DNA of 64,000 nucleotides, from positions 1 through 64,000 of the forward strand of contig NZ_JAHKRN010000005.1 in NCBI RefSeq assembly GCF_019396385.1, read 5' to 3'. A model generated the notes under the pieces. That model was not told where the DNA came from. It ran no database searches and was given only the letters and a program-made list of their open reading frames with translations. The position numbers were made by a program, and so were the translations under genes. Below, piece after piece: positions 1 through 9,208 of this stretch; positions within the stretch are counted from its first letter, which is position 1, and every line of letters begins with the position of its first letter. Origin of the DNA: Nonomuraea harbinensis. GTDB taxonomy: Bacteria > Actinomycetota > Actinomycetes > Streptosporangiales > Streptosporangiaceae.

Positions 1-44
1 GGTCTGCCGACCGGGTCTTTTCGCATTTCGGGGCATATGCCAGA

Positions 45-82
45 AAACGCCGCCTGCCCTGTTGCTTGGGCAGGCGGCGTTT
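45..82 (-). terminator. Rho-independent terminator after the 572-aa gene
   Basis: A perfect 15-bp inverted repeat (AAACGCCGCCTGCCC at 45-59, GGGCAGGCGGCGTTT at 68-82) with an 8-nt loop lies directly after the stop of the minus-strand gene at 92. On the minus strand the stem is followed by a short T run. It may also stop transcription arriving from the left. Confidence 0.85.
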
Positions 83-91
83 CCCGAAACG

Positions 92-1810
92 TCACTGACT
101 GGCGGAGCGGGCCTTGAACAGCGCCCTTCGCGCCGCCTTGGCCACCTGCTTGTCGGGGTGGACCTGGGAGATCCGGTCCAGCAGCTCCTCGACGTGCGCG
201 TGCGGGATCTTCCAGATCACCTCGAGCAGGTTGTTGATCATCTCCGGGTCGATGTCACGCAGGCTGCCCACGAACTCCGCCCGGCCCAGCCCGGCCGAGA
301 TCGTCCACATGTCGAGGATCAGCCAGTAGGTGTCGTCCTCCGTCGGCTGCGGCGCGCCCTCCACCCCCAGCTGGCTTAGGTGGGTGGCCGCGTACGGGCG
401 CAGCGACGGCTCCTTCAGCGCCGCCTGCCAGGCCGGGACCGCGTCGGCGCCGAGCGTGCCGACCACGCTGGCCGCCTGCACCCGGATCAGCGCGTCGGCC
501 TCGTCCTCGGCCGCCGCCTGCAGCAGCTCCTCCGCCGCCTTGGCCGGCTCGCGCAGCCGCATCCACGCGGCCAGCTCGGCGTCGGCCTCCTCCTCGGGCA
601 GCTCGGCGCTGAGCACCAGCAGCTCGTGGGCGCTCATCGACTCGATCGCCGGGCGGGCGTCGATCTCGATGTCGGAATCGTCCACCAGGTGGACGACGCC
701 TTCGGTGCCGAGCGCGGTGAGCCTGAGCGTGTCGCCGTCGAGCTCGACCATGCCGTAGCCGGTCAGCCAGTCGAGCACGGGCGCCAGCGGGTCGCCGGTC
801 GCCGCCCAGGCGTCGCCGCCCAGCTCGTCGTTGTCGGCGACGGCCTCCGCCAGCTCCTCGCGGAGCTCGGGCAGCGCCCGCGAGCCGCCCCCGAGCAGCA
901 GCCTGACGAGCAGGTTGCGGGTCAGGCCCGCCAGGGCCATGGCCAGGTCGTCGTCGGACGGCTCCGGGTCGCCGTAGTCGACCGAGTGGAGGCCGAGCAT
1001 CCACGCGTCGAGCACGTCCTCGTCGTCGTCGAACGGCCACTCCGAGGTGTCGTCCTGCACCGCGACCGTGTTGCCCTCGCCCGGCTCCAGGAACTCCAGG
1101 TCGACGGCGAGGTTCCAGACGTTCCACAGCTGCGGGACGGACTCCGCCAGCGGGCCGGACGTCTCCGGCCTGGGCAGGCCGACGGTCGCCAGCGCCTCCT
1201 CGATCTCGGCGTCGCTGAGCAGCGTGTCGTCGCCCATGCGGCGGCCCGAGCCCACCCACAGGGCGAGGTCGCGGGCCTTGGCGATCAGCGGCACCCCCCG
1301 GGCGGCCGCGGCCAGCTCGGAGTCGGGGCGCAGCCGGATCGTCGGGAGAGCGGCGAGCTCGTCGGCGAACGGCTCCAGGTCGCCGAGGTCGCCGACGTCG
1401 TCATCGTCGTCCTCGTCCTCGTCGACGTCGTCGATGAGGTCCTCCATGAGCTCGACGAAGCGGTCCTCGACGTCGTCGAGCTCGGCCCGCAGATCGTCGA
1501 GGCCGTCGGAGCCCGCCGTCAGCCTGCCGGTCTGCGCGAGGAACGTCAGGTAGGCGTCGACGGCCGGCAGCATGCCGTCGGCCGCGGCGTCAGGATCATC
1601 CACGACCTCCGGCATGCGGTCCAGCAGCAGGTCGCGCAGGTCGGCGCGCTTCCACGTGCCGAGGTCCGGCGAGAAGGCGAGGCGGTGCCAGAGTGCGGCG
1701 GGCCCCACCAGCTCGGGGTCGCTGTCAGGCGCGTTGGTGCGCGCCCACAAGATGAACTCTTCGAGCAGGGGTCGCAGCTCAGTGGCGGCTACCTCGATGC
1801 GATCGGTCAC
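92..1810 (-). CDS. Acidic helical-repeat protein of unknown function
   Basis: A 572-aa protein starting at GTG 1810. I do not recognise a named family. It is strongly acidic, with an unbroken Asp/Glu run around residues 129-142 (DVDEDEDDDD...). The C-terminal third (about 400-565) looks like HEAT-type helical repeats: alternating Ala/Leu-rich helices with motifs such as RVQAASVVGTLG and KQVAKAARRALFK. No signal peptide or membrane segment is visible, so it is probably cytosolic. A TAGCCT element ends 6 nt before the GTG, which would suit a leaderless mRNA. It stands alone between a strong terminator and the convergently oriented end of the ndgR region. The combination suggests a scaffold or protein-binding role, but that is inference only. 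Confidence 0.8.
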   Translation of the reverse strand: MTDRIEVAATELRPLLEEFILWARTNAPDSDPELVGPAALWHRLAFSPDLGTWKRADLRDLLLDRMPEVVDDPDAAADGMLPAVDAYLTFLAQTGRLTAGSDGLDDLRAELDDVEDRFVELMEDLIDDVDEDEDDDDDVGDLGDLEPFADELAALPTIRLRPDSELAAAARGVPLIAKARDLALWVGSGRRMGDDTLLSDAEIEEALATVGLPRPETSGPLAESVPQLWNVWNLAVDLEFLEPGEGNTVAVQDDTSEWPFDDDEDVLDAWMLGLHSVDYGDPEPSDDDLAMALAGLTRNLLVRLLLGGGSRALPELREELAEAVADNDELGGDAWAATGDPLAPVLDWLTGYGMVELDGDTLRLTALGTEGVVHLVDDSDIEIDARPAIESMSAHELLVLSAELPEEEADAELAAWMRLREPAKAAEELLQAAAEDEADALIRVQAASVVGTLGADAVPAWQAALKEPSLRPYAATHLSQLGVEGAPQPTEDDTYWLILDMWTISAGLGRAEFVGSLRDIDPEMINNLLEVIWKIPHAHVEELLDRISQVHPDKQVAKAARRALFKARSASQ

Positions 1811-1931
1811 GCACTCAGGCTAGTGCTCCCGCGAGACACTCGGCTCCCGAAATACGAAGGGGAAATGTGCTATAGGAACCGCTGGCGGCGGGCCGGTGGG
1901 CCGGTTTCCCGTTCGTCACGGCTTCGACCGA

Positions 1932-2648
1932 TCACGAGGTGCGCCGCATCGCCTCGGTGATCCGCTCCGCCGCGGCCACCACCGGCACCGCGTGCAGCCG
2001 CCCGGGTGCCCTGGTCAGCCGCTCGATGGGGCCGGACACCGAGACGGAGGCGATCACCTTGCCGCCGTTGCCCCTGATGGGCGCGGAGACGCTGGCCACC
2101 CCCTGCTCGCGCTCGCCCACGCTGTGCGCCCAGCCCCGCCGCCGCACCGACGCCAGCGTCGCGGCGGTGAACTTGGCGCCGCGCAGCCCCCGGTGCAGCC
2201 GGTCGGGCTCCTCCCAGGCCAGCAGGATCTGCGCCGCCGAGCCCGCCGTCATCGGCAGCGCCGAGCCGACGGGCACGGTGTCGCGCAGGCCGCTGGAGCG
2301 CTCGGCCGCGGCCACGCACACCCGCTCGTCGCCCTGGCGGCGGTAGAGTTGCGCGCTCTCGCCCGTGGTGTCGCGCAGCTGGGTCAGCACGGGCGACGCC
2401 ACCGCCAGCAGCCGGTCCTCGCCGGCGGCGGTGGACAACTCCGAAAGGCGAGGGCCGAGCACGAACCGGCCCTGCGTGTCACGGCTCACGATGCGGTGGT
2501 GTTCGAGAGCGACGGCGAGCCGATGGGCCGTGGGGCGGGCCAGGCCGGTCGCCTGAACGAGCTGCGCCAGGGATGCCGGTCCGGCTTCGAGGGCGTTGAG
2601 CACCAGAACGGCCTTGTCCAGTACTCCGACTCCGCTAGAGTTGTCCAT
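1932..2648 (-). CDS. ndgR: IclR-family regulator, NdgR/AreB-like
   Basis: A 238-aa IclR-type transcription factor. Residues 5-65 form the winged HTH ([13 protein letters not shown]...[14 protein letters not shown]); residues 75-238 are the effector-binding domain. It sits divergently next to leuCD, the location of NdgR in Streptomyces and of AreB in S. clavuligerus. Those regulators control leucine and other amino-acid genes, so the same role is inferred here. I chose ATG 2648 (MDNSSG) over an upstream ATG 12 codons earlier because it matches the family N-terminus. Minus-strand elements TTGCCT (2684-2679) and CAGTAT (2660-2655) would place the transcript start at or next to this ATG, so the message may be leaderless. 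Autoregulation through the shared intergenic region is likely. Confidence 0.9.
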   Translation of the reverse strand: MDNSSGVGVLDKAVLVLNALEAGPASLAQLVQATGLARPTAHRLAVALEHHRIVSRDTQGRFVLGPRLSELSTAAGEDRLLAVASPVLTQLRDTTGESAQLYRRQGDERVCVAAAERSSGLRDTVPVGSALPMTAGSAAQILLAWEEPDRLHRGLRGAKFTAATLASVRRRGWAHSVGEREQGVASVSAPIRGNGGKVIASVSVSGPIERLTRAPGRLHAVPVVAAAERITEAMRRTS

Positions 2649-2663
2649 GCATCGATACTGCAG

Positions 2664-2678
2664 TCTCGCCATATGAGA
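2664..2678. promoter_or_regulatory. Candidate NdgR operator between ndgR and leuC
   Basis: The interrupted palindrome TCTCGCCATATGAGA (TCTC-N7-GAGA) lies in the 101-bp divergent ndgR/leuC region and overlaps the predicted ndgR promoter spacer. An IclR-type protein binding here could control both directions. Assignment rests on position and symmetry only. Confidence 0.5.
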
Positions 2679-2749
2679 AGGCAAGTCGGGGGCAGCCCCG
2701 CGAGGGAGCGGCGGTGCGACGAGGCATCGCAGGCAAACAGGAGGAGATC

Positions 2750-4135
2750 ATGGGCCGCACACTGGCGGAGAAGGTCTGGGAGCAGCATGTGGTGCGCCGT
2801 GCCGACGGCGAGCCCGACCTGCTCTACATCGACCTTCACCTCATCCACGAGGTAACGAGCCCGCAGGCGTTCGACGGGCTCAGGCTCGCCGGCCGCAAGG
2901 TGCGAAGGCCCGAGCTCACGATCGCCACCGAGGACCACAACGTGCCGACCGTGCTCGGCCCGATCGCCGACCCGGTCTCCAAGACCCAGGTCGAGACCCT
3001 GCGCAAGAACGCCGCCGAGTTCGGCGTCCGGCTGCACCCGATGGGCGACGCCGGGCAGGGCGTGGTCCACATCATCGGCCCGCAGTTCGGTCTCACCCAG
3101 CCGGGCATGACCATCGTCTGCGGCGACTCCCACACCTCCACCCACGGCGCCTTCGGCGGCATCGCGTTCGGCATCGGCACCAGCGAGGTCGAGCACGTCC
3201 TGGCCACCCAGACGCTGCCCGCCTACCGGCCGAAGACCATGGCCATCGAGGTCTCGGGCGAGCTGCCCGTCGGCGTCACGGCCAAGGACCTGATCCTGGC
3301 CATCATCGCCAAGATCGGCACCGGCGGCGGCCAGGGCCACATCATCGAGTACCGCGGCGAGGCCGTGCGCAAGCTCTCCATGGAGGGCCGCATGACCGTC
3401 TGCAACATGTCCATCGAGGCCGGCGCCCGCGCGGGCATGATCGCCCCGGACGAGACCACGTTCGCCTACCTCAAGGGCCGCCCGCACGCCCCCTCCGGTG
3501 AGGCGTGGGACCAGGCGGTGGCGTACTGGAAGACGCTCAGGACGGACGACGACGCCGTGTTCGACCAGGTCGTCGAGATCGACGCCACGACGCTCACCCC
3601 GTTCGTCACCTGGGGCACGAACCCCGGCCAGGGCCTGCCGCTCGGCGCGAGCGTGCCCGACCCGGAGAGCTTCGCCGACCCGGTGGCGCGGTCCGCGGCC
3701 GAGCGGGCGCTGGAGTACATGGCGCTGACCCCCGGCACGCGACTGCGTGACATCGAGGTCGACACCGTCTTCGTCGGCTCGTGCACCAACGGCCGCATCG
3801 AGGACCTGCGCTCGGCCGCCGAGATCCTGCGCGGCCGCAAGGTCACCACCCGCATGCTGGTCGTGCCGGGCTCGATGATGGTCAAGAAGCAGGCCGAGCA
3901 GGAGGGCCTGCACGAGGTGTTCAAGGAGGCCGGCGCCGAGTGGCGCGAGGCCGGGTGCTCCATGTGCCTGGGCATGAACCCCGACACGCTCCAGCCCGGC
4001 GAGCGCAGCGCCTCCACCTCCAACCGCAACTTCGAGGGCCGCCAGGGCAAGGGTGGCCGCACCCACCTGGTGTCGCCGCAGGTCGCCGCCGCGACCGCGA
4101 TCACCGGCCGCCTGACCGCGCCCGCCGACCTCTAG
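2750..4135 (+). CDS. leuC: 3-isopropylmalate dehydratase large subunit LeuC
   Basis: A 461-aa aconitase-family subunit. With LeuD it isomerises 2-isopropylmalate to 3-isopropylmalate in leucine biosynthesis. The 4Fe-4S ligand cysteines are visible in GSCTNGR (about residue 344) and CSMCLGMN (about 403-406). The family motif [13 protein letters not shown] lies around residue 124, and [11 protein letters not shown] near the C-terminus. ATG 2750 was chosen over a start 12 codons upstream because AGGAGGAG precedes it at the right distance and [15 protein letters not shown] is the family N-terminus. leuD follows 14 bp downstream, so the two form an operon, probably under NdgR control. Confidence 0.98.
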   Translation: MGRTLAEKVWEQHVVRRADGEPDLLYIDLHLIHEVTSPQAFDGLRLAGRKVRRPELTIATEDHNVPTVLGPIADPVSKTQVETLRKNAAEFGVRLHPMGDAGQGVVHIIGPQFGLTQPGMTIVCGDSHTSTHGAFGGIAFGIGTSEVEHVLATQTLPAYRPKTMAIEVSGELPVGVTAKDLILAIIAKIGTGGGQGHIIEYRGEAVRKLSMEGRMTVCNMSIEAGARAGMIAPDETTFAYLKGRPHAPSGEAWDQAVAYWKTLRTDDDAVFDQVVEIDATTLTPFVTWGTNPGQGLPLGASVPDPESFADPVARSAAERALEYMALTPGTRLRDIEVDTVFVGSCTNGRIEDLRSAAEILRGRKVTTRMLVVPGSMMVKKQAEQEGLHEVFKEAGAEWREAGCSMCLGMNPDTLQPGERSASTSNRNFEGRQGKGGRTHLVSPQVAAATAITGRLTAPADL

Positions 4136-4149
4136 GAGACCCCGTACCG

Positions 4150-4737
4150 ATGGACGCTTTCACCACCCACACCGGCAAGGCCGCGCCGCTGCGCCGCAGC
4201 AACGTCGACACCGACCAGATCATCCCGGCCGTCTGGCTCAAGCAGGTCAGCCGCACCGGGTTCGAGAAGGGCCTGTTCGCCGCCTGGCGCGAGGACCCGT
4301 CGTTCGTGCTCAACGACCCCGTCCACGCGGGCGCCTCGATCCTGGTCTCCGGTCCCGACTTCGGCACCGGCTCCTCGCGCGAGCACGCCGTCTGGGCGCT
4401 GCAGCAGTACGGCTTCCGCGTCGTCATCGCCGCCCGGTTCGGCGACATCTTCCGCAACAACTCCACCAAGATGGGCCTGCTGCCGGTCGTGCTGCCGGGC
4501 GAGCGGGTCGAGGACCTGCAGCGGGCGATCGAGGCGGACCCCGAGCTGCAGGTGACCGTCGACCTGGCCGAACGCCAGGTCCGCTGGGCCGGCGAGACCG
4601 TCGCGTTCGAGATCGACGACTACACCCGCTGGCGGCTGATGGAGGGCCTCGACGACATCGGGCTGACCCTGCGTCACGCCGACGACATCACCTCGTACGA
4701 GAATGGTCGGCAGCCATGGTTGCCGACCACCGTCTAG
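4150..4737 (+). CDS. leuD: 3-isopropylmalate dehydratase small subunit LeuD
   Basis: A 195-aa small (swivel-domain) subunit that completes the isopropylmalate isomerase with LeuC. Recognisable family features are the start [20 protein letters not shown], the segment [11 protein letters not shown], the substrate-loop motif [11 protein letters not shown] (about residues 79-89), and [12 protein letters not shown]. Length is normal for the family (about 190-200 aa). It follows leuC by 14 bp. The last codons overlap the start of the next small gene by 22 bp, suggesting translational coupling to it. Confidence 0.98.
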   Translation: MDAFTTHTGKAAPLRRSNVDTDQIIPAVWLKQVSRTGFEKGLFAAWREDPSFVLNDPVHAGASILVSGPDFGTGSSREHAVWALQQYGFRVVIAARFGDIFRNNSTKMGLLPVVLPGERVEDLQRAIEADPELQVTVDLAERQVRWAGETVAFEIDDYTRWRLMEGLDDIGLTLRHADDITSYENGRQPWLPTTV

Positions 4738-4943
4738 AAGACGACGAACTGGCGCGGCGGCTGCGCGAAGCGCACCGCCGCGTCCGCATGCTGCCCGCCG
4801 CCGACCGGGAGCGGCTGGGCCGCCGCTACCTCGCCATCTGCGATCTCGCCAAACGCGATCCGGGGCGGGCCGCCGCCCGTCTCGAAAGCCTGATGGCGCT
4901 GCTCGACACGCCACGCGATGCCGAAAACACGCATGGTGATTGA
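4716..4943 (+). CDS. Small charged helical protein overlapping leuD
   Basis: A 75-aa hypothetical protein with start ATG 4716 inside the last codons of leuD (22-bp overlap). The sequence is rich in Arg, Leu and Asp ([19 protein letters not shown]...) and should be mainly helical. It has no cysteine and no membrane segment. I recognise no domain. Its codon use resembles its neighbours and the overlap supports co-translation with leuCD. The predicted hup promoter begins at its stop codon, so it is the last cistron of the leu operon. Function unknown. Confidence 0.6.
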   Translation: MVADHRLEDDELARRLREAHRRVRMLPAADRERLGRRYLAICDLAKRDPGRAAARLESLMALLDTPRDAENTHGD

Positions 4944-4968
4944 GTTCACCCGCGATCCCGCCTACTTT
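4940..4968 (+). promoter_or_regulatory. Predicted housekeeping promoter of hup
   Basis: TTGAGT (4940-4945) and TACTTT (4963-4968) are separated by exactly 17 bp. They resemble the principal actinomycete sigma-factor consensus (TTGACA, TANNNT). Transcription would start around 4975, giving a leader of about 70 nt before hup, consistent with separate strong expression of the HU gene. Confidence 0.6.
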
Positions 4969-5043
4969 CGAGCGCGTACGGGGTTTCTACGCCGGACTCG
5001 TGAGCTGGAACCCCGAGCCGCAACTTGGGGGGAAAGAACTTTC

Positions 5044-5343
5044 ATGAACAAGCGGGAGCTCGTCGACGCCATCGCGGACCGCGTGGGCGACAAGAGGACG
5101 GCCACCGAGGCCGTCAACGCGATCATCGACGCCGTCCAGAAGGCCGTGGCGAACGGTGACAAGGTCTCGATCACCGGCTTCGGCGCCTTCGAAATGGTGC
5201 ACAAGCCCGCCCGCACGGCGAGGAACCCGTCGACCGGTGCCGAGATCAAGGTCGCGGAGAGCTGGGGGCCCAAGTTCCGGCCCGGCTCCGACTTCAAGGA
5301 GCTGGTGAACGAGGGCGGCAAGAAGGCCGCGAAGAAGAAGTAA
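5044..5343 (+). CDS. hup: DNA-binding protein HU
   Basis: A 99-aa histone-like HU protein that bends and compacts DNA in the nucleoid. The start MNKRELVDAIADRVGDKRTA is typical. The beta-arm signature GFGAFEMVHKPARTARNPSTG (about residues 46-66) carries the DNA-intercalating segment. The C-terminus ends in a short lysine tail (GGKKAAKKK), so this is the short HupA-like form and not the long lysine-rich HupS/Hlp type. ATG 5044 was chosen because the upstream extension in the same frame is not HU-like and GGGGGAAAG precedes this start. It is monocistronic, bounded by its own promoter and a terminator. Confidence 0.97.
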   Translation: MNKRELVDAIADRVGDKRTATEAVNAIIDAVQKAVANGDKVSITGFGAFEMVHKPARTARNPSTGAEIKVAESWGPKFRPGSDFKELVNEGGKKAAKKK

Positions 5344-5358
5344 GCGCTGACGGCGAAG

Positions 5359-5391
5359 GCCCGGGTCCCGCGATCGCGGCCCCGGGCTCTT
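5359..5391. terminator. Terminator after hup, shared with the convergent gene
   Basis: Stem GCCCGGG (5359-5365) and CCCGGGC (5381-5387), with extra pairing of GCGATCGC inside the loop, is followed by TCTTTC. It sits between the hup stop and the stop of the convergent small gene ending at 5392, so it can serve both. Confidence 0.75.
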
Positions 5392-5601
5392 TCATGGCAG
5401 CGGGAACGTCGACAGCGTGATGTAGGTGATCTCGCCGTCCGTCACCGCGATGTTGACCCGCTGCCCGGTGCGGAGCAGCCGGAGCGGGCCCGCGTCGAAG
5501 GCGCGCGTGGGGAAGGCCAGCACGGTCCCGTCGTCGAGGAAGACCGTGCCGGACCGGGTGCCGGTGTCGAAGCTGCGCACTGTGCCCTGCACGTGAACCA
5601 A
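5392..5601 (-). CDS. Small beta-barrel protein, cold-shock/S1-like
   Basis: A 69-aa protein beginning MVHVQGTVRSFDTGTRSGTV. Alternating hydrophobic strands, an early GTVRSFD...SGTVFLDDG segment and the short length fit an OB-fold of the cold-shock domain type, although the RNP1 aromatic motif is not clearly present. A gene of this kind next to cofC is common in actinobacteria. A nucleic-acid-binding role is inference. It lies 9 bp after the stop of cofC on the same strand, so the two are probably co-transcribed. Confidence 0.75.
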   Translation of the reverse strand: MVHVQGTVRSFDTGTRSGTVFLDDGTVLAFPTRAFDAGPLRLLRTGQRVNIAVTDGEITYITLSTFPLP

Positions 5602-5610
5602 TCTAGAGGG

Positions 5611-6249
5611 TCAGCCCGAGCCCGGCCACAGCTCGGCCACCACCGCGGCGGTGTGCCGCCCCAGCCCCAGCGCCAGCGCCGCGCGCAGGTCGTCGGGCGT
5701 GTCCACGTCCCGCCTCAGCGAGTCGATGCCCTCCAGGCACAGCTCCTTCGCCCCGCCCGCCAGGTGCCTGGCCCGCGACTCCCCGCCGAACCGGGGCAGG
5801 AACGGCCGGCCGGGCCGTACCCCGTAGAAGGTGGTGCCGACGTCCAGCGCGTCGGGCACGAACGCCTGGTCGAACTCGGCGGCGGCGGCCAGCGCCGTGG
5901 CCAGCTCGGCCGGCCGCAGCGCCGGCAGGTCGGCCTGCAGCGCCCCCACCGCGTCGCCGGGCGCCAGCCGCGCGGCGTGCGCGGCGCCGGTGCGCAGCGC
6001 GGTGTTCAGCCCCCGGTCGGGGTCCTCCACCACGTCGGCGCCCAGGGCCGCCAGCGGTCCCGCGGCGGCGGGGTCGGCCGTCACCACGATCACCCGCGCC
6101 ACCGGCGGGCAGGCGAGCGCCGCCGTCACGGTGTCGCAGGCGACGGCGACGGCCAGCCGCGTCCGGTGCGGACCCGTGGCGGCGGCCAGCCGGGTCTTCG
6201 CCGCTACCAGGGTCTTCACCGGGATCACCAGTGACCAGCGCAAGCTCAT
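5611..6249 (-). CDS. cofC: Phospholactate/PEP guanylyltransferase CofC (FbiD)
   Basis: A 212-aa nucleotidyltransferase of the CofC/FbiD family. It transfers GMP from GTP to 2-phospholactate or phosphoenolpyruvate and so starts assembly of the coenzyme F420 side chain. Motifs seen: the N-terminal WSLVIPVKTLVAAKTRLA (family signature IPVK...KSRL), DPDRGLNTAL for nucleotide binding, LQADLPAL with the metal-binding Asp, and VGTTFYGV near the active site. The length (about 210 aa) is normal. It starts at ATG 6249 and is divergent from plsC across 77 bp. Other F420 genes (fbiA, fbiB) are not in this window. Confidence 0.92.
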   Translation of the reverse strand: MSLRWSLVIPVKTLVAAKTRLAAATGPHRTRLAVAVACDTVTAALACPPVARVIVVTADPAAAGPLAALGADVVEDPDRGLNTALRTGAAHAARLAPGDAVGALQADLPALRPAELATALAAAAEFDQAFVPDALDVGTTFYGVRPGRPFLPRFGGESRARHLAGGAKELCLEGIDSLRRDVDTPDDLRAALALGLGRHTAAVVAELWPGSG

Positions 6250-6326
6250 AGGCTAAGCATCGCGCCTCGACATCCCGCGCGGCCAACCGGGACACTTGGG
6301 CGCATCCGTCGGTGCTGGAGGAGACC

Positions 6327-7037
6327 ATGAGCCGCTTTACGCGTCCATCGCGTTTCTGGGAGACGCTGGCCGTCGTGATCGTGAAACCGCTCTCGACGCT
6401 CCTGGTCAAGCGCGACTGGCGCCGGGGCGACCGCATCCCCCGCACCGGAGGCATCATCATCGCGGCCAACCACCTGTCGTGGACCGATCCCGTGCTGCTG
6501 GCCCACTTCCTCTACAACAACGGCCGCTGGCCGATCGTCCTCGCCAAGTCCACCCTGTTCAAGGTGCCGTTCCTGGGTCACGCGGTGCGGTCGCTGCGCG
6601 CCATCCCGGTCAACCGCGGCAGCAGCGAGGCGGCCAGGTCGCTGGAGGCGTCGTCGGAGCGGCTCAGGGCCGGCGGGGCGATCCTGTTCTACCCCGAGGG
6701 CACCTGCACCCGCGATCCCGGGCTGTGGCCCATGGTGGGCAAGACCGGCGTCGCCAGGCTGGCCCTGGAGAGCGGTGCGAAGGTGATCCCGGTGGCCCAC
6801 TGGGGAGCCCAGGAGCTGCTCCCGTACGGGGAGAAGAAGCCCAGGCTGTTCCCGCGCAAGACGTTCCGCGTCATGGTCGGCGAGCCGGTCGACCTGTCCG
6901 GATACGCGGGCCTGCCGCCGCACGCTCAGGTGCTGCGCGAGGCCACCGCCGACATCATGGCGGCGATCACCGCGCAGCTGGCAGAGCTCCGGGGCGAGAA
7001 GGCGCCGGAGACTCCCTACGACCCCGAAGGGCGGTGA
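6327..7037 (+). CDS. plsC: 1-acylglycerol-3-phosphate acyltransferase (PlsC family)
   Basis: A 236-aa membrane-associated acyltransferase that makes phosphatidic acid from lysophosphatidic acid. The catalytic H-X4-D motif is NHLSWTDP (about residues 50-57), and the glycerol-phosphate-binding motif [11 protein letters not shown] lies around residues 122-132. ATG 6327 ([10 protein letters not shown]) was chosen over a GTG at 6312 because the Shine-Dalgarno GGAGGAG lies between the two, 4 nt before the ATG. The next gene, gpsA, supplies glycerol-3-phosphate and begins 4 nt downstream, so this is a phospholipid-precursor operon. Confidence 0.93.
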   Translation: MSRFTRPSRFWETLAVVIVKPLSTLLVKRDWRRGDRIPRTGGIIIAANHLSWTDPVLLAHFLYNNGRWPIVLAKSTLFKVPFLGHAVRSLRAIPVNRGSSEAARSLEASSERLRAGGAILFYPEGTCTRDPGLWPMVGKTGVARLALESGAKVIPVAHWGAQELLPYGEKKPRLFPRKTFRVMVGEPVDLSGYAGLPPHAQVLREATADIMAAITAQLAELRGEKAPETPYDPEGR

Positions 7038-7041
7038 CGTG

Positions 7042-8052
7042 ATGGCGAAGGTCGCGGTGTTCGGCACCGGGTCATGGGGCACCACGTTCGCGATGATCCT
7101 GGCCGAGGCGGGAAACCGGACCACCCTGTGGGGGCGCAGGCGCGAGGTGGTCGAGTCCATCGACCGCACCCACATGAACACCGACTACCTGCCGGGCATC
7201 GCGCTGCCCGCCTCGCTGCGCGCCACCACCGACGTGGCCGAGGCGCTCGACGGGGCCGAGTTCGTGGTGCTCGCCGTGCCCTCCCAGACGCTGCGGGCCA
7301 ACCTGGACGCCTGGCGCCCGCACATCCCGCGCGACGCGGTCCTGGTCAGCCTGATGAAGGGCGTCGAGCTCGGCACCTCCAAGCGGATGAGCGAGGTGAT
7401 CCGCGAGGTCGCCGGCGTCCCCGACGAGCAGGTGGCCGTCGTGTCCGGGCCCAACCTGGCCAAGGAGATCGCGCTGCGCCAGCCCGCGGCCGCCGTCGTC
7501 GCCTGCTCCGACGAGGGCGTCGCCGCCCGGCTGCAGAAGGCCTGCCACCTGCCGCCCTGGTTCCGCCCTTACACCAACACCGACGTGGTGGGCGTCGAGC
7601 TGGGCGGCGCCGTGAAGAACGTCATCGCGCTGGCCGTCGGCGTGGCCGCCGGCATGGGCATGGGCGCCAACGTCAGCGCCATGCTCATGACCAGGGGGCT
7701 GGCGGAGATCTCCCGCCTCGGGGCCGCGCTCGGCGCCGACCCGCACACCTTCGCCGGCCTGGCCGGCATGGGCGACCTGGTGGCCACCTGCATGTCGCCG
7801 CTGTCGCGCAACCGCACCTTCGGCGAGAACCTCGGCCGGGGCATGACCCTCGACGAGGTCATCGCCGCCACCCGCCAGACCGCCGAGGGTGTCAAGTCCT
7901 GCGAGTCCGTGCTGGGGCTGGCCAGGAAGCACGAAGTGGAGATGCCGATCACCGAGGTCGTGGTGGGCGTGGTGCACGACGGCATGTCCCCGACCGAGGC
8001 CGGGATGCTCCTGATGTCGCGTTCGCCCAAGCCCGAGCGTTACGGAGTCTGA
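7042..8052 (+). CDS. gpsA: Glycerol-3-phosphate dehydrogenase [NAD(P)+]
   Basis: A 336-aa cytosolic enzyme reducing dihydroxyacetone phosphate to sn-glycerol 3-phosphate for phospholipid synthesis. The N-terminal Rossmann motif is [14 protein letters not shown] (residues 4-17). The C-terminal catalytic domain carries [20 protein letters not shown] (about 188-207), with the active-site Lys, and SRNRTFGE. It starts at ATG 7042; a GTG lies directly in front in frame at 7039 and could be used instead. Overlap or near-overlap with plsC upstream and close spacing to ddl downstream mark a single operon. Confidence 0.97.
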   Translation: MAKVAVFGTGSWGTTFAMILAEAGNRTTLWGRRREVVESIDRTHMNTDYLPGIALPASLRATTDVAEALDGAEFVVLAVPSQTLRANLDAWRPHIPRDAVLVSLMKGVELGTSKRMSEVIREVAGVPDEQVAVVSGPNLAKEIALRQPAAAVVACSDEGVAARLQKACHLPPWFRPYTNTDVVGVELGGAVKNVIALAVGVAAGMGMGANVSAMLMTRGLAEISRLGAALGADPHTFAGLAGMGDLVATCMSPLSRNRTFGENLGRGMTLDEVIAATRQTAEGVKSCESVLGLARKHEVEMPITEVVVGVVHDGMSPTEAGMLLMSRSPKPERYGV

Positions 8053-8110
8053 CCCGTTACCGCGTGCTCGGCTCGCTGTGACGGGAACGCGCCCGGTAGA
8101 TTCGGACGAC

Positions 8111-9208
8111 ATGAGCAAGCCACGCGTCGCCGTCGTCTTCGGAGGTCGCAATTCTGAGCACGCCGTGTCCCTGATGGGGGCGGGGAGCGTGCTGGAGGCG
8201 ATCGACACGAGCAAGTACGAGGTGGTCCCCATCGGGATCGCCCAAGACGGCAGATGGGTGCTGGCCGCCGGTGACCAGCGGTTCCAGATCGAGGGCGGCG
8301 AGCTGCCCTCCGTCGACACCTCCGGCGCGTCGCTCGCGCTGCCCACCGGCGGCACCGGCCTGGTCGCCTACGACCCGGGCAGCATCCCGGTCGAGCTGGG
8401 GTCGGTCGACGTGGTCTTCCCCGTGATGCACGGGCCGTTCGCCGAGGACGGCACGATCCAGGGCCTGCTGGAGATGGCCGGGGTCCGCTACGTCGGCTCC
8501 GGCGTGCTGGCCAGCGCCGTCGGCATGGACAAGGGCTACATGAAGGCCGTGCTGGCCGCCGCCGGCCTGCCGATCGGCCGCTACCTCGCCATACGCGACC
8601 GCGACTGGCGGCTCGGCCGAGACCGGATCATGAAGGAGGCCGAGCAGCAGCTCGGCTGGCCGATGTTCGTCAAGCCCGCCAGAGCCGGGTCCTCGCAGGG
8701 CATCTCCAAGGCCCACGACAGGGCCGGGCTGGAGCGTGCCGTCGAGTTCGCCCGCGAGCACGACCCCAAGGTGCTCATCGAGGCGGCGGTCGGCGGCAGG
8801 GAGATCGAGTGCGCGGTGCTGCAGTCGCTCGGCGACGACCCGCCCGCCGCCTCCAGGCCCGGCGAGGTCAAGGTCGAGGGCGGGCAGGAGTTCTTCGACT
8901 TCGAGGCCAAGTACTACCCCGACCAGATGTCGCTGACCGTGCCCGCCGACATCCCCGCCGAGGTGGCCGAGGAGGTGCGCGCGCTGGCGGTGCGCGCGTT
9001 CGAGGCGCTGGAGTGCGAGGGGCTGGCCCGGGTCGACTTCTTCTACACGCCCGAGGGCGAACTCGTGCTCAACGAGATCAACACCATGCCGGGCTTCACC
9101 TCGCTGTCGGTGGCGCCCCAGCTGTGGGCGGCGTCCGGGCTGTCCTACCCGGAGCTGGTCGACAGGCTCATCCAGCTCGCCCTGAACCGGTCACCCGGCC
9201 TGCGGTGA
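8111..9208 (+). CDS. ddl: D-alanine--D-alanine ligase
   Basis: A 365-aa ATP-grasp enzyme joining two D-Ala residues for peptidoglycan. The N-terminus MSKPRVAVVFGGRNSEHAVS is typical. The ATP-grasp part includes DKGYMKAVLAAAGLP (about 146), FVKPARAGSSQGI (about 185), and the Mg-binding LVLNEINTMPGFTSLS near residue 325. No vancomycin-type D-Lac ligase signature was noted; the loop reads as the normal D-Ala type, although I cannot model specificity. ATG 8111 was chosen because it matches the family start. Its stop overlaps the convergent DUF3515 gene by 18 bp. Confidence 0.97.
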   Translation: MSKPRVAVVFGGRNSEHAVSLMGAGSVLEAIDTSKYEVVPIGIAQDGRWVLAAGDQRFQIEGGELPSVDTSGASLALPTGGTGLVAYDPGSIPVELGSVDVVFPVMHGPFAEDGTIQGLLEMAGVRYVGSGVLASAVGMDKGYMKAVLAAAGLPIGRYLAIRDRDWRLGRDRIMKEAEQQLGWPMFVKPARAGSSQGISKAHDRAGLERAVEFAREHDPKVLIEAAVGGREIECAVLQSLGDDPPAASRPGEVKVEGGQEFFDFEAKYYPDQMSLTVPADIPAEVAEEVRALAVRAFEALECEGLARVDFFYTPEGELVLNEINTMPGFTSLSVAPQLWAASGLSYPELVDRLIQLALNRSPGLR

